Part shown: positions 8,001 through 14,558 of the stretch, piece by piece
Numbering within the stretch: position 1 is the stretch's first letter
Layout of the letters: the number at the start of each line of letters is the position of its first letter
Source: CAYSQW01 sp964433135
Lineage (GTDB): Bacteria; Acidobacteriota; Aminicenantia; Aminicenantales; Aminicenantaceae
Assembly (NCBI GenBank): GCA_964433135.1
Contig: CAYSQW010000026.1
Span: 1-44,028 of the forward strand
DNA length: 44,028 nt
Direction: 5' to 3'
Made by a program: the position numbers and the translations under genes
The notes under the pieces: model-generated
Told to the model about the DNA's origin: nothing
Database searches by the model: none
What the model saw: the letters and a program-made list of their open reading frames with translations, nothing else

Positions 8001-8898
8001 CGTGCTGCTCCTCGCCCGCGGGATCGGGGATATGCTGGTGACGCCGATCAAAAACCTGCTTTTGGGAACCAAGGAAGTCGGTCTTGGAAACCTTGAAATT
8101 TCCATTCCTTATCCTCACAATGATGAGATGAGGACCCTGATCGAGGGCTTCAACACCATGGTCAAAAACCTCAAGCGCCATCAACAGGATATGGCGGACC
8201 TGAATAAAAAAACGGCCTGGGCGGAAATGGCACGGAAGGTCGCACATGAAGTAAAAAATCCCCTCACTCCCATACAGCTGTCCGCGGAACATCTGTTAAA
8301 GGTCTATGCGGATAAAAAAGAGAATTTCGAGGAAGCCCTGGAGGAATCCACGTCCTATATCATCAAAGAAGTGGAGAACCTCAGGAAAATCGCTCAGGAT
8401 TTCCTGGAGACCTCAAAGGAAACAATCCTCCATAAAGACCGGATGGACTTGAAAGTCCTGATACGTGAAACCATAGAACCCTATAAAAAACTGCTGGCGG
8501 ACCGCATCCGGTTCACGGAATCCTATACCGGAAATGATTTCATCATACATGGCGATCGAGCCAAGCTCAGCATCGCTCTCCGGAATATTTTTACCAATGC
8601 CATTGAATCGATCCAGGGAACAGGGAAAATAGAGATCCTTTTGCACGGGAACTTGGAATTTATTCTCTGTCAGATTAAAGATAACGGCTCCGGAATCGAA
8701 GAGGAGATGTTGGCGCGCATATTCGATCCTTACTTTTCCACAAAAGACAGCGGTACCGGACTCGGGCTTCCCATCGTCAAGCGGATCGTCGTCGAACACC
8801 GGGGCTCAATCGAAGTCTCAGGAGCTCCCGGACAGGGCATGACCATTTCCATCACCCTTCCGCGAAATCAATCGGAACACATTCCCGACCGCGATTGA
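4978..8898 (+). CDS. Giant NtrY-like sensor histidine kinase (1306 aa), orphan
   Basis: A membrane helix (about 24-48) is followed by an extracytoplasmic domain to about 270. Next come about eight to nine membrane helices (275-545), a second outer domain (about 550-795), two more helices, a third outer segment and a last helix (about 985-1010). A HAMP linker and the kinase core end the protein. The core has the H box KVAHEVKNPLTPIQLSAEHL with phospho-acceptor His1090, the N box NIFTNAIESI, G1 DNGSGIEEE, the F box and G2 GTGLGLPIVKRI. The HEVKNPLTPIQLS form is typical of NtrY. Normal NtrY is about 700-750 residues, so the sensory part is greatly enlarged. No response regulator lies nearby. The first ATG overlaps the preceding gene by 37 bases; an ATG at 5047 is an alternative. 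Confidence 0.93.
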   Translation: MENHRDQSSDALIEPLPGKRNRLMTGVMISAGLSLIFFLFALILPMLVSSGGYQKSLHQLRKKSQAAKNAFHQIQEDFEYKYQLLDVESFPTEQSEIFSRMKKAPLDPDAEGIGYTDAGGQLLIWLGNVIDLENVFFADSRSRLFEEQTSPLLIRHKASVHFISYRKLDSGAYIVLFRRLAFLPRFRSPYLQNSHFLPSKIMRNGHLDYWDFREDVSGFEKIFTKHDDSYIGQPRLQGEVQTLFFPLRDVHDRIVATVTLSSPSLSARTSQRRDAALLMGYLFLIAALVLLIIVFMSSRLFRENSAKACILIVMLLIGLRALFFPLSKLIWVHHLSIFSPTKAGFLSLGGLTKSPADIFLSALFLLLAVGFLFRYINHAAASKIFLPSLGKALIFQASAILLALGLTDCVRIFIDKIVHHANLNLLSFSFEPSFLFLHASILFATLVAFMLGFLGVKTASRWAPRRFPVPLLLLISSGVFFLLFLPDHVPKPLYLAQLGITAVVLISGLFPEWTSKKRTVFSIFTLMIIFITMSLHSSAEAKKRSLLSNSLKTIILSQEDWGKFLLEQSLMEIDNSSDMITRFIAESEPADLAQALWGRTWLARFNWYSSLEFLSPDKVVLTRFSLNIPDFYRVDVDFPETEEWVIFSQSIPAMGTEKNFLIAYKDWMFDNVPVGRMVICINIDYDMLPFLYSANPYFESMRTASLPSLNQFDLGVAVYDLDGKLIFNPDNTSSGIPKTVLETLLSDHDIRWGEFSERRKNFSCLYIRHHDRIYALFYPQNNLIGTSIEFLKIFCLYGVFFLIIVMLFLILNRKSRLKNPLWSFANRLYLAFIIIAVVPLLLFTFSSRNFFAQMFSRQITDKAESQAEFTQRVMEDFMFLQQEDQVSLTLPPDTIVSWISSTISNDVNLFGEGRLISSSRREFFDNGLLSELIDGEIFYKIQFENSLFYTQTQNIGDYSFHTLTIPFFLDDSLFLISLPFPLEEQELSQALEELIDFLFLITVLFFIAVLLLARGIGDMLVTPIKNLLLGTKEVGLGNLEISIPYPHNDEMRTLIEGFNTMVKNLKRHQQDMADLNKKTAWAEMARKVAHEVKNPLTPIQLSAEHLLKVYADKKENFEEALEESTSYIIKEVENLRKIAQDFLETSKETILHKDRMDLKVLIRETIEPYKKLLADRIRFTESYTGNDFIIHGDRAKLSIALRNIFTNAIESIQGTGKIEILLHGNLEFILCQIKDNGSGIEEEMLARIFDPYFSTKDSGTGLGLPIVKRIVVEHRGSIEVSGAPGQGMTISITLPRNQSEHIPDRD

Positions 8899-9000
8899 TT
8901 CCATGGCAGGTCAATAAGAACTCCGATCGAATGACTCGATTCCCAATAAAATGGAAGGAATGACGACTAAATCCTAAGAAACCGGCGGGCCCGGGATCGT

Positions 9001-9141
9001 TACGTGTCGGTAGGGCGGTTTGAGGACGCATCGCGACACGTATTCAAATGCGGCGATCGAAAATCGGCGAAGCCGACGCCCGATCCGCCGTTCTCCTGAA
9101 AAACGCCAGCCCAGCCCTATTTCATGAGCGGATCGGGCTGG
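9001..9141 (+). other. Structured leader: three consecutive hairpins before the outer-membrane protein gene
   Basis: Hairpin 1: TACGTGTCG (9001-9009) with CGACACGTA (9034-9042), nine perfect pairs. Hairpin 2: CGGC-GATCG (9051-9059) with CGATC-c-GCCG (9081-9090), one bulged C, enclosing an inner stem TCGGC/GCCGA with a GAA triloop (9064-9076). Hairpin 3: CCAGCCC (9111-9117) with GGGCTGG (9135-9141). No T-tract follows, so they do not look like terminators. The ATG at 9190 lies 48 bases beyond. This could be a cis-regulatory leader or a small RNA; I recognise no known family. Confidence 0.5.
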
Positions 9142-9189
9142 AAGAAGGACTGGTACTTTTTAATGAAATATGGAATAATAGGAAACCCA

Positions 9190-10086
9190 ATGGTAAAAAA
9201 AAGATTCACCCTTCCATTAATACTATTGCTGCTGTTCGCCGCCACCCTGCCTCTTCGCGCTGAAAAGATAAGCCTTAAATTAAGCTTCAATTACAATGTG
9301 ATTCCGACCAATGATATCGATACGTGGGTGCAGTCTTATAACTCCCTTTGGACAAATTATGCGGCCGTCAAAGAGGGCGTCCTTACCGGAGCCTTCGATT
9401 CGCCCGCTTTAAATCCAAAACTCGATATCGAACTCCGGATCCCGGTGATATACGGACTCAGCCTTAATCTGGCGGGGAACTGGTCTTCCGATCTGGGCGA
9501 AGGCCGCGCGCTCTTTCAGGCGACCAGCGGTCTTCAGGAAGAGCAGCAGATGCTGTCCAATAAACTTTCAGGATTGACTCTGAAAATCGGCTTCAGCTAT
9601 ATCGTCCCGATTCCCTTTCTGCCCAAAACATACGTCTTCGCCGGTGTGGGCCGCAGCCTCTCATTCGTATCCTTCAATCTTCAGGATAGTTACGAAGCCG
9701 TTTTTCGCAATAACAAACGGGACTTCAATTATTGGCACGAAAGAGACGACATGTTCCACACCCAAGCTCTCGGTACTTATGTTCATTTCGGGGCCGAATA
9801 CGATGTTCTCAAGTTCCTAGCCGTTGTGCTCGAATTCGAAAAAACATGGTCGAAAGCCGACGGCTTCAAAGGCGATCATTCCTACATCGACTATACCGAA
9901 GCCGAAGAATCCGGAAAAGCATCGTTATATTACTATGAAGTCAAACAACCTGCTCTCGACCAGTACTATTCCGTACTGACAGGGCACGTTACCCGGCCGG
10001 AAGATCCGGATATCGCCAATCTCAGACCCGGAGAAATCAACCTCAATACGTTTTCCTTCAAATTGGGAATCAGATTGAAGTTTTAG
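9190..10086 (+). CDS. Outer-membrane beta-barrel protein
   Basis: 298 residues from the chosen start. The N-terminus (MVKKRFTLPLILLLLFAATLP) is a classic Sec signal peptide with cleavage predicted near LRA-EK. The mature part alternates polar and hydrophobic residues as in barrel strands and ends FSFKLGIRLKF, whose terminal Phe is the usual BAM recognition feature. No porin or transporter family was recognised. ATG at 9190 is preferred over upstream in-frame ATGs at 9124 and 9163 because only it places the signal peptide at the terminus and has AGGAAA at suitable distance. The upstream region folds into three hairpins. The flavodoxin gene follows after 13 bases, so the two are likely co-transcribed, though the pairing has no obvious logic. 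Confidence 0.8.
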   Translation: MVKKRFTLPLILLLLFAATLPLRAEKISLKLSFNYNVIPTNDIDTWVQSYNSLWTNYAAVKEGVLTGAFDSPALNPKLDIELRIPVIYGLSLNLAGNWSSDLGEGRALFQATSGLQEEQQMLSNKLSGLTLKIGFSYIVPIPFLPKTYVFAGVGRSLSFVSFNLQDSYEAVFRNNKRDFNYWHERDDMFHTQALGTYVHFGAEYDVLKFLAVVLEFEKTWSKADGFKGDHSYIDYTEAEESGKASLYYYEVKQPALDQYYSVLTGHVTRPEDPDIANLRPGEINLNTFSFKLGIRLKF

Positions 10087-10099
10087 AGGAAAACCGACA

Positions 10100-10600
10100 A
10101 TGTCAAAAATTCTCGTTACTTATTTTACCCAAACCGGAAACACCCAGACGATCGCGGAAGCCATACATTCTTCCATTGAAGAAGAGGCCGAGATCAAACC
10201 GATAACGGATACGGACGATGTAAACCGCTACGACCTTATTTTCATCGGATTTCCGGTCCATGCGCACAGCATCCCTTATCCCGTCAAACAACTCATCGAG
10301 TCGATCCCGGCGAATAAGAATATCGCATTCTTTTCAACTCACGGCGCTTTGACAGGCAGCCGACTCGCCCGGGAAGCATTGGAATATGCCACCACCCTCG
10401 CTGTGGGAAAGAAGATCATTGGAACCTTCGCCTGCCGGGGAAAAGTGTCATTCAAGGCCCTCGAGGTCTTGAGTGAATCGCCGGAACATCGCGCTTGGGT
10501 CGACATGGCGCATTCCGCTCGAACCCACCCCGATGCCAACGACATCGCGGAAGCAAAAGCTTTCGCCGGGTGGACATTGACGCTTCTTCACCAGGAATGA
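10100..10600 (+). CDS. Flavodoxin-family protein
   Basis: 166 residues. The FMN-phosphate loop T-Q-T-G-N-T lies at residues 11-16 in TYFTQTGNTQTIAEAI, and YDLIFIGFPVHAHSIP supplies the isoalloxazine-side loop. The rest fits a five-stranded flavodoxin fold with a C-terminal extension (about 130-166) rich in His and Asp (HSARTHPDANDIAEAK) that is not part of minimal flavodoxins. A role as a low-potential FMN electron carrier, or as the flavodoxin-like domain of an oxidoreductase, is inferred. GAGG precedes the start by ten bases. It sits downstream of the barrel protein gene and converges with the methylmalonyl-CoA epimerase gene, 42 bases away. Confidence 0.87.
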   Translation: MSKILVTYFTQTGNTQTIAEAIHSSIEEEAEIKPITDTDDVNRYDLIFIGFPVHAHSIPYPVKQLIESIPANKNIAFFSTHGALTGSRLAREALEYATTLAVGKKIIGTFACRGKVSFKALEVLSESPEHRAWVDMAHSARTHPDANDIAEAKAFAGWTLTLLHQE

Positions 10601-10642
10601 CGCTGAACAACTATTCCCTTCCGGGAAAACCTCATCCCTTTT

Positions 10643-11062
10643 TTAATCGTCCGCCTTTTGTTTTTTTTCTTTAAGCTCGAGAAGAACTCCATTGAAATGG
10701 CGAGGGTGAATAAAAACCACCAGATCTCCTCCCGCACCCCGGTGGGGTTCCCGGCGAATACAGTCAATTCCTCTTTTCTCCAACACGCTGATAGAAGCAC
10801 GGATATCCTCAACTTCCAAGCAGATATGATGAATCCCTTCTCCCCGCTTGGCAAGGAACTTAGCCACGGGAGAGGCCTCGTCCCACGGCGCCAACAGTTC
10901 CAGTTCCGGCCCATCCGCGGGCCTCAGATGTGCACAGACAACACCGTTGGATTCCAACTCTTCGATTCCCCGGCCTGTAATCCCCAAACTTTTCTCCCAG
11001 TGACGAAGGCTGCGTTTGAGATCATGCACCGCGATTCCGATGTGATCAATTCTATTTATCAT
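10643..11062 (-). CDS. mce: Methylmalonyl-CoA epimerase
   Basis: 139 residues of the vicinal-oxygen-chelate (glyoxalase) fold, two beta-alpha-beta-beta-beta repeats. Signature segments are RIDHIGIAVHDLKRSLRHWE, with the first metal His, then GPELELLAP, EGIHHICLEVEDI and GVLLELKE, with the last metal Glu. It interconverts (R)- and (S)-methylmalonyl-CoA in propionate metabolism. The ATG at 11062 lies directly before the conserved start INRIDHIG; longer upstream translation is only read-through of the meaB frame. It overlaps the 3' end of meaB by 11 bases, indicating translational coupling. The partner MeaB is the chaperone of methylmalonyl-CoA mutase, so the annotation is supported by context. 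The mutase itself is not in the window. Confidence 0.93.
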   Translation of the reverse strand: MINRIDHIGIAVHDLKRSLRHWEKSLGITGRGIEELESNGVVCAHLRPADGPELELLAPWDEASPVAKFLAKRGEGIHHICLEVEDIRASISVLEKRGIDCIRREPHRGAGGDLVVFIHPRHFNGVLLELKEKKQKADD

Positions 11063-11999
11063 GCAACTGCTCCTGAATCCTGTCCCAAATATCTTGAGCC
11101 GCCGTATACGGATCCAATCTGCGTTCCCGGATCTTAGCGACGGCGGTCTCGAATTCGCCCTCTGCAAGATTTTCACGAATTTTCACAAATACCATATCTC
11201 TTAGGATATCCACGAGCCGTTCTTCGGCCCGTTTCCTCTTTCGCATCTCCAGCCGCCTCTCGCTTTGGGGAGAAAGCAGAGCATCGATCGCCTCGATCAG
11301 GCGATCCGTTCCCCTATCCCGTATCGCAATGGTTCTGATGATTTGAGGCACGGCTTCCCGCTTTCCCTCATGGTCGAGAAGGGCTTGAATCTGAGTCTCC
11401 AGCTTTGCGACATCAGAATTATCCGATTTATTCAAGACGAATATGTCCGCTATCTCCATCAATCCGGCCTTGAATACCTGAATCCCGTCCCCGGCATCGG
11501 GAGACAAGACAACCAGGGTCACATCCGCCAATCCCGCAATCTCAACTTCATCCTGTCCGGCCCCAACGGTTTCGATCAACACCACTTCTTTTCCCGCGGC
11601 CTCCAGGATTTCCACCGCTTCGCCGGCAGCCCGCGACAACCCTCCCATTCGGCCCCGCGTCGCCATGCTGCGCATGAATGCATCCGGATCCGTACTATGC
11701 CGCATCATCCGGATCCTGTCTCCCAGAAGCGCCCCTCCGGAATAAGGGCTGGAAGGATCGACCGCCAAGATTCCTAATTTCTTTTTGCGATTTCTGTAGC
11801 CCGCGGCAAGCCGGTCCACCAGTGTGCTTTTCCCCGTTCCGGATGCACCAGTTATCCCGATAACCAGAGATCTTCCGGTGGAAGGGAACAATGCTTTCAT
11901 CAAATGAAGCGCTTCTGGATCCTCATTTTCAACCAACGTGATCCCCTTGGCAATGGCACGGCTGTTTCCATTGAGTATTTTTTCAGCCAGTTCTTTCAT
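11052..11999 (-). CDS. meaB: Methylmalonyl-CoA mutase-associated GTPase MeaB
   Basis: 315 residues, the usual size for the MeaB/ArgK G3E-GTPase family. It has the P-loop GITGASGTGKST (about 48-59) and the family segment LAVDPSSPYSGGALLGDRIRM. Switch motif ETVGAGQDE and the base-recognition motif LNKSD are present. The C-terminal helical arm (about 255-315) mediates dimerisation. MeaB protects and reloads the adenosylcobalamin-dependent methylmalonyl-CoA mutase. It is preceded by the acyl-CoA dehydrogenase gene (86-base gap) and overlaps mce. The same family also serves isobutyryl-CoA and ethylmalonyl-CoA mutases, but the epimerase neighbour favours methylmalonyl-CoA. Confidence 0.94.
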   Translation of the reverse strand: MKELAEKILNGNSRAIAKGITLVENEDPEALHLMKALFPSTGRSLVIGITGASGTGKSTLVDRLAAGYRNRKKKLGILAVDPSSPYSGGALLGDRIRMMRHSTDPDAFMRSMATRGRMGGLSRAAGEAVEILEAAGKEVVLIETVGAGQDEVEIAGLADVTLVVLSPDAGDGIQVFKAGLMEIADIFVLNKSDNSDVAKLETQIQALLDHEGKREAVPQIIRTIAIRDRGTDRLIEAIDALLSPQSERRLEMRKRKRAEERLVDILRDMVFVKIRENLAEGEFETAVAKIRERRLDPYTAAQDIWDRIQEQLHDK

Positions 12000-12085
12000 C
12001 GTTTCATTTCTTCTTCAATTATATTGTCCCGAAGGGAAAAGCCGCCGCCGAATCCAAGGCCGGGATTTCATCGCATGCGCCGACG

Positions 12086-13231
12086 TCAGAACTCACTCAG
12101 AATTTTTTGGGCAATGATCCAGCGTTGGATTTCCGATGTTCCTTCCCCGATCGTCGTAAGCATGGAATCGCGATAAAACTTCTCCGCGGGATAATCCTTG
12201 ATGAAGCCGTAGCCGCCGTGGATTTGAACCGCTTTGGCCGATGATCTCACCGCAAGCTCGCTGGCAAAAAGTTTGGCCATGGCGGATTCTTTAGGTATGA
12301 TTTTCCCCTGATCTTCCAGGAATGCCGCCCGGAAAGTCAGCAGTCGAGCCGCCTCCAACTCGGTGAAACCATCCGCCAGCATCCATTGAATAGCCTGAAA
12401 ATCGGCTATGGGTCGATTGAACTGCTTCCTCTCCTTGGCATAGCGTACGGATGCCTCCAGCGCGCCCGCGGCGACACCCAAAGCGAATGCGGCGATGCTG
12501 ACACGTCCACCGTCCAATACGGTCATGGCCTGCCGATACCCGCTTCCGGGTATATCGAGGAGGTTTTCATCCGGGACTTCAACGTCTTCGAGTATCAGTT
12601 CCGACGTATCCGCGGCGCGGATGCCCAGCTTGTCTTCCTTTTTTCCGGGCCGAAATCCCGGCATGCCTTTCTCCAGAATAAACGCCGAAATCCCCTTGCG
12701 TCCTTTCCCGGGATCGGTAACCGCCATCACCACATGAATCTCCGCCAGGGACCCGTTGGTGATAAAAAGTTTGGAGCCGTTCAAAATCCAATGATCCCCC
12801 CGCTTTTCAGCCTTGGTCCGGAGATCGGCCGCGTCCGAACCGGCTCCGGCTTCGGTCAGCGCCCAGGCACCGAGGGTTTTCCCACTCGCAAGACGAGTGA
12901 GGTATTTCTTTTTTTGAGCTTCCGTGCCGAAAAGATTGATGTGATTGGATGCCAGTGAATTGTGTGCGGCTACGACCAATCCAACGGAAGGATCCACCTT
13001 GGAAATTTCCTCCAGCACGATGACATAGTCCATATTCGAATAGCCCGCCCCTTGGTATTGCGGCGGCATCACAATGCCCAGCAAACCCATTTCACCCAGT
13101 TTTGAGGTGAGTTCCCCCGGCCATTCGGCATTCTGGTCGCTTTCTTTGACCAAAGGCCGAATCTCCTTCTCAGCAAAATTCTTAATCGATTCCCGCAAAA
13201 TCTCTTGTTCCACAGACAATAAAAAATCCAT
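12086..13231 (-). CDS. Acyl-CoA dehydrogenase (short/branched-chain type)
   Basis: 381 residues, standard length. It has the N-terminal helical domain (LSVEQEILRESIKNFAEKEI), the FAD-binding signature WALTEAGAGSDAADL and the beta domain LNGSKLFITNGSLA. The C-terminal segment QIHGGYGFIKDYPAEKFYRD leads into TIGEGTSEIQ, where the Glu corresponds to the catalytic base of short- and branched-chain acyl-CoA dehydrogenases. It oxidises an acyl-CoA to the 2-enoyl-CoA with FAD and passes electrons to ETF. A strong AAAGGAG site lies five bases before ATG. It leads an operon with meaB and mce, which suggests work in branched-chain amino-acid or propionyl-CoA metabolism. Chain-length specificity cannot be read. 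No etfAB lies nearby. Confidence 0.93.
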   Translation of the reverse strand: MDFLLSVEQEILRESIKNFAEKEIRPLVKESDQNAEWPGELTSKLGEMGLLGIVMPPQYQGAGYSNMDYVIVLEEISKVDPSVGLVVAAHNSLASNHINLFGTEAQKKKYLTRLASGKTLGAWALTEAGAGSDAADLRTKAEKRGDHWILNGSKLFITNGSLAEIHVVMAVTDPGKGRKGISAFILEKGMPGFRPGKKEDKLGIRAADTSELILEDVEVPDENLLDIPGSGYRQAMTVLDGGRVSIAAFALGVAAGALEASVRYAKERKQFNRPIADFQAIQWMLADGFTELEAARLLTFRAAFLEDQGKIIPKESAMAKLFASELAVRSSAKAVQIHGGYGFIKDYPAEKFYRDSMLTTIGEGTSEIQRWIIAQKILSEF

Positions 13232-13387
13232 TACGTCTCCTTTTAAGGCATGAGGTGGTGAAAACGAAGAGTCAATTTTCTTTCTGCCTTCTGATATCCC
13301 GATTTTTATTCATGTTACTGATTCGAGCCGATTTTATCAAGGAGATTATCTCATCCGGCGAAATCGGAATGATCCTTCCATACCGGA

Positions 13388-13416
13388 TTGACATCCCAGG
13401 GGATATCGCTTAAAGT
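13388..13416 (+). promoter_or_regulatory. Promoter of the YHS-domain gene
   Basis: A perfect -35 TTGACA (13388-13393), a 17-base spacer and TAAAGT (13411-13416). The ATG at 13423 begins seven bases after the -10 box, so the predicted transcript is leaderless; no ribosome-binding site is seen. Confidence 0.6.
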
Positions 13417-13422
13417 GATTTT

Positions 13423-13695
13423 ATGTTTCGTGGACTGTTGATGCTGGCCTTCTATGGTTTTATCGCCTACATCATCTATGCCGTCATCCGTTTCTTCAAC
13501 ACGCTCGGCAAAGGCGGGAAAACCGCTTCCCCACCCAGGCAAGTTTCGGGGATGATGGTCAAGGATGAGATCTGCGGCACCTACCTTCCCAAGGAAGATG
13601 CTCTCATCGAAAAAGAGAAAGGGCGCATCTATTATTTCTGCTCTGAGGAATGTCGGCGGAAATTTTTGGAATCCGGTCACAAACGAAAAAACTGA
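13423..13695 (+). CDS. Membrane-anchored YHS-domain protein
   Basis: 90 residues. One N-terminal membrane helix (about 3-25, MLAFYGFIAYIIYAVIRFF) is followed by a short linker and a YHS-like metal-binding domain. That domain carries MVKDEICGTYLPKEDAL and YYFCSEECRRKF; three cysteines (ICG, FCSEEC) form the likely metal site. Such proteins bind transition metals and are found free or fused to metal ATPases and hydrolases; a specific role is unknown. A TTGACA promoter positions transcription start at the ATG itself. It is divergent from the acyl-CoA dehydrogenase gene and convergent with the cupin gene. Confidence 0.82.
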   Translation: MFRGLLMLAFYGFIAYIIYAVIRFFNTLGKGGKTASPPRQVSGMMVKDEICGTYLPKEDALIEKEKGRIYYFCSEECRRKFLESGHKRKN

Positions 13696-13725
13696 CGAAT
13701 CCTTTTCGGTGAAAAGCCCTCAATC

Positions 13726-13784
13726 CAACCGCACGTAAATGCGCGACAAGGGAGGACATCGTCGGGGTATGAGCCTGTGCGGTT
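13726..13784. terminator. Nested inverted repeat between convergent YHS and cupin genes
   Basis: AACCGCAC (13726-13733) pairs perfectly with GTGCGGTT (13777-13784). Inside it CGAC and GTCG can form a second short stem. The right arm abuts the cupin stop codon. It lies where transcripts from both strands should end. There is no T-tract, so it may act through RNA stability rather than intrinsic termination. Confidence 0.35.
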
Positions 13785-14108
13785 CTACGGCGTCATGCTC
13801 CAGGAGTCGATCGTATGCGTCTCTTCCAACGTTATCTGTTCATGCTCAAAATGGGGAGGGACCACGTACGTCTCTCCTGATTCCACCATGAATTCCTCTT
13901 CTTCACCGTCGCCCCGGATGATTATCTTTTGTTTCCCTTCGATAATGGTGGTGACCTGCTCAAATCCATGCCGATGCGGAGGAACCCTTGAACCTTTTTC
14001 ATACTCGAACTTCGCCATCAGCACATCTTTCCCGCAGCCGAGAGTCCGACGAACAACTCCCTTAAAGACCTTGACTATACGTTGATCCTCTTTTGCGATT
14101 TTAAACAT
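13785..14108 (-). CDS. Single-domain cupin protein
   Basis: 107 residues. Cupin motif 1 is seen as PPHRHGFEQVTTIIEG (His-x-His, Glu) and motif 2 ends in VVPPHFEHEQI, giving the usual metal ligands. Small cupins of this kind may be isomerases, dioxygenases or sugar-binding regulators; nothing narrows this one. AAGGAGGAG precedes the ATG at ideal distance. It lies 61 bases downstream of the acylphosphatase gene on the same strand, so they may share a transcript. Confidence 0.82.
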   Translation of the reverse strand: MFKIAKEDQRIVKVFKGVVRRTLGCGKDVLMAKFEYEKGSRVPPHRHGFEQVTTIIEGKQKIIIRGDGEEEEFMVESGETYVVPPHFEHEQITLEETHTIDSWSMTP

Positions 14109-14169
14109 GGTGCTCCTCCTTAAGCCCGAATCGGAACAGCCAGCCTTGGTCGACCGCCGTGCACCTTGA

Positions 14170-14469
14170 TCACCAGGTGATGCGAAAGTCCTCGAATTCG
14201 TTCAGATAATTCTCCCAGCCGACCGTCAATTCATCCACTCGGCTCATCGGCGGTCCGCCTCTCATCTTTTCGATCAGGCTTTCAAGGTTATTCTTCTCGC
14301 CTTCGAGAACGGCTTCCACGGATCCGTCGTCGTTGTTCCTGATCCATCCTCTTATCCTCAGGGGGGCTGCCCATCGGCGCACATGCTCACGATAAAAGAC
14401 ACCTTGAACGCGACCGGATATCAAAAGATGAGCCCGAGACATCATTTTATGTTGAAAACATCCTACCAC
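14170..14469 (-). CDS. Acylphosphatase
   Basis: 99 residues from a GTG start, or 90 from the ATG at 14442-14440 or the adjacent ATG. Signature ISGRVQGVFYREHVRRWA carries the phosphate-binding loop and catalytic Arg. GWIRNNDDGSVEAVLEG carries the catalytic Asn. The enzyme hydrolyses acyl phosphates such as acetyl phosphate or 1,3-bisphosphoglycerate. The usual QGVGFR or QGVFFR appears here as QGVFYR, within normal variation. GGAG five bases before the GTG favours the longer form; the ATGs have no ribosome-binding site. Acetyl phosphate made by Pta elsewhere in this window is a possible substrate (inference). Confidence 0.87.
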   Translation of the reverse strand: MVGCFQHKMMSRAHLLISGRVQGVFYREHVRRWAAPLRIRGWIRNNDDGSVEAVLEGEKNNLESLIEKMRGGPPMSRVDELTVGWENYLNEFEDFRITW

Positions 14470-14534
14470 AATATCTCCGGCAAGACAATTCTCTCACGCT
14501 CTTCCCGATTCCGGTTGGAGATCAAGGAGTTTTT

Positions 14535-14543
14535 TGCTACTAT
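14535..14543 (+). promoter_or_regulatory. Extended -10 promoter of the thiD-like gene
   Basis: TGCTACTAT, an extended -10 element, with a weak TTGGAG at the -35 position (14515-14520, 17-base spacing). Transcription would begin near 14550, leaving only about nine bases before the ATG at 14559. Confidence 0.45.
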
Positions 14544-14558
14544 CCCCTATGGAAAACG

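Noticed and set aside
9124..9189. Longer N-terminus of the barrel protein starting at 9124
   Set aside because: It would bury the signal peptide behind 22 residues and start inside the third hairpin.
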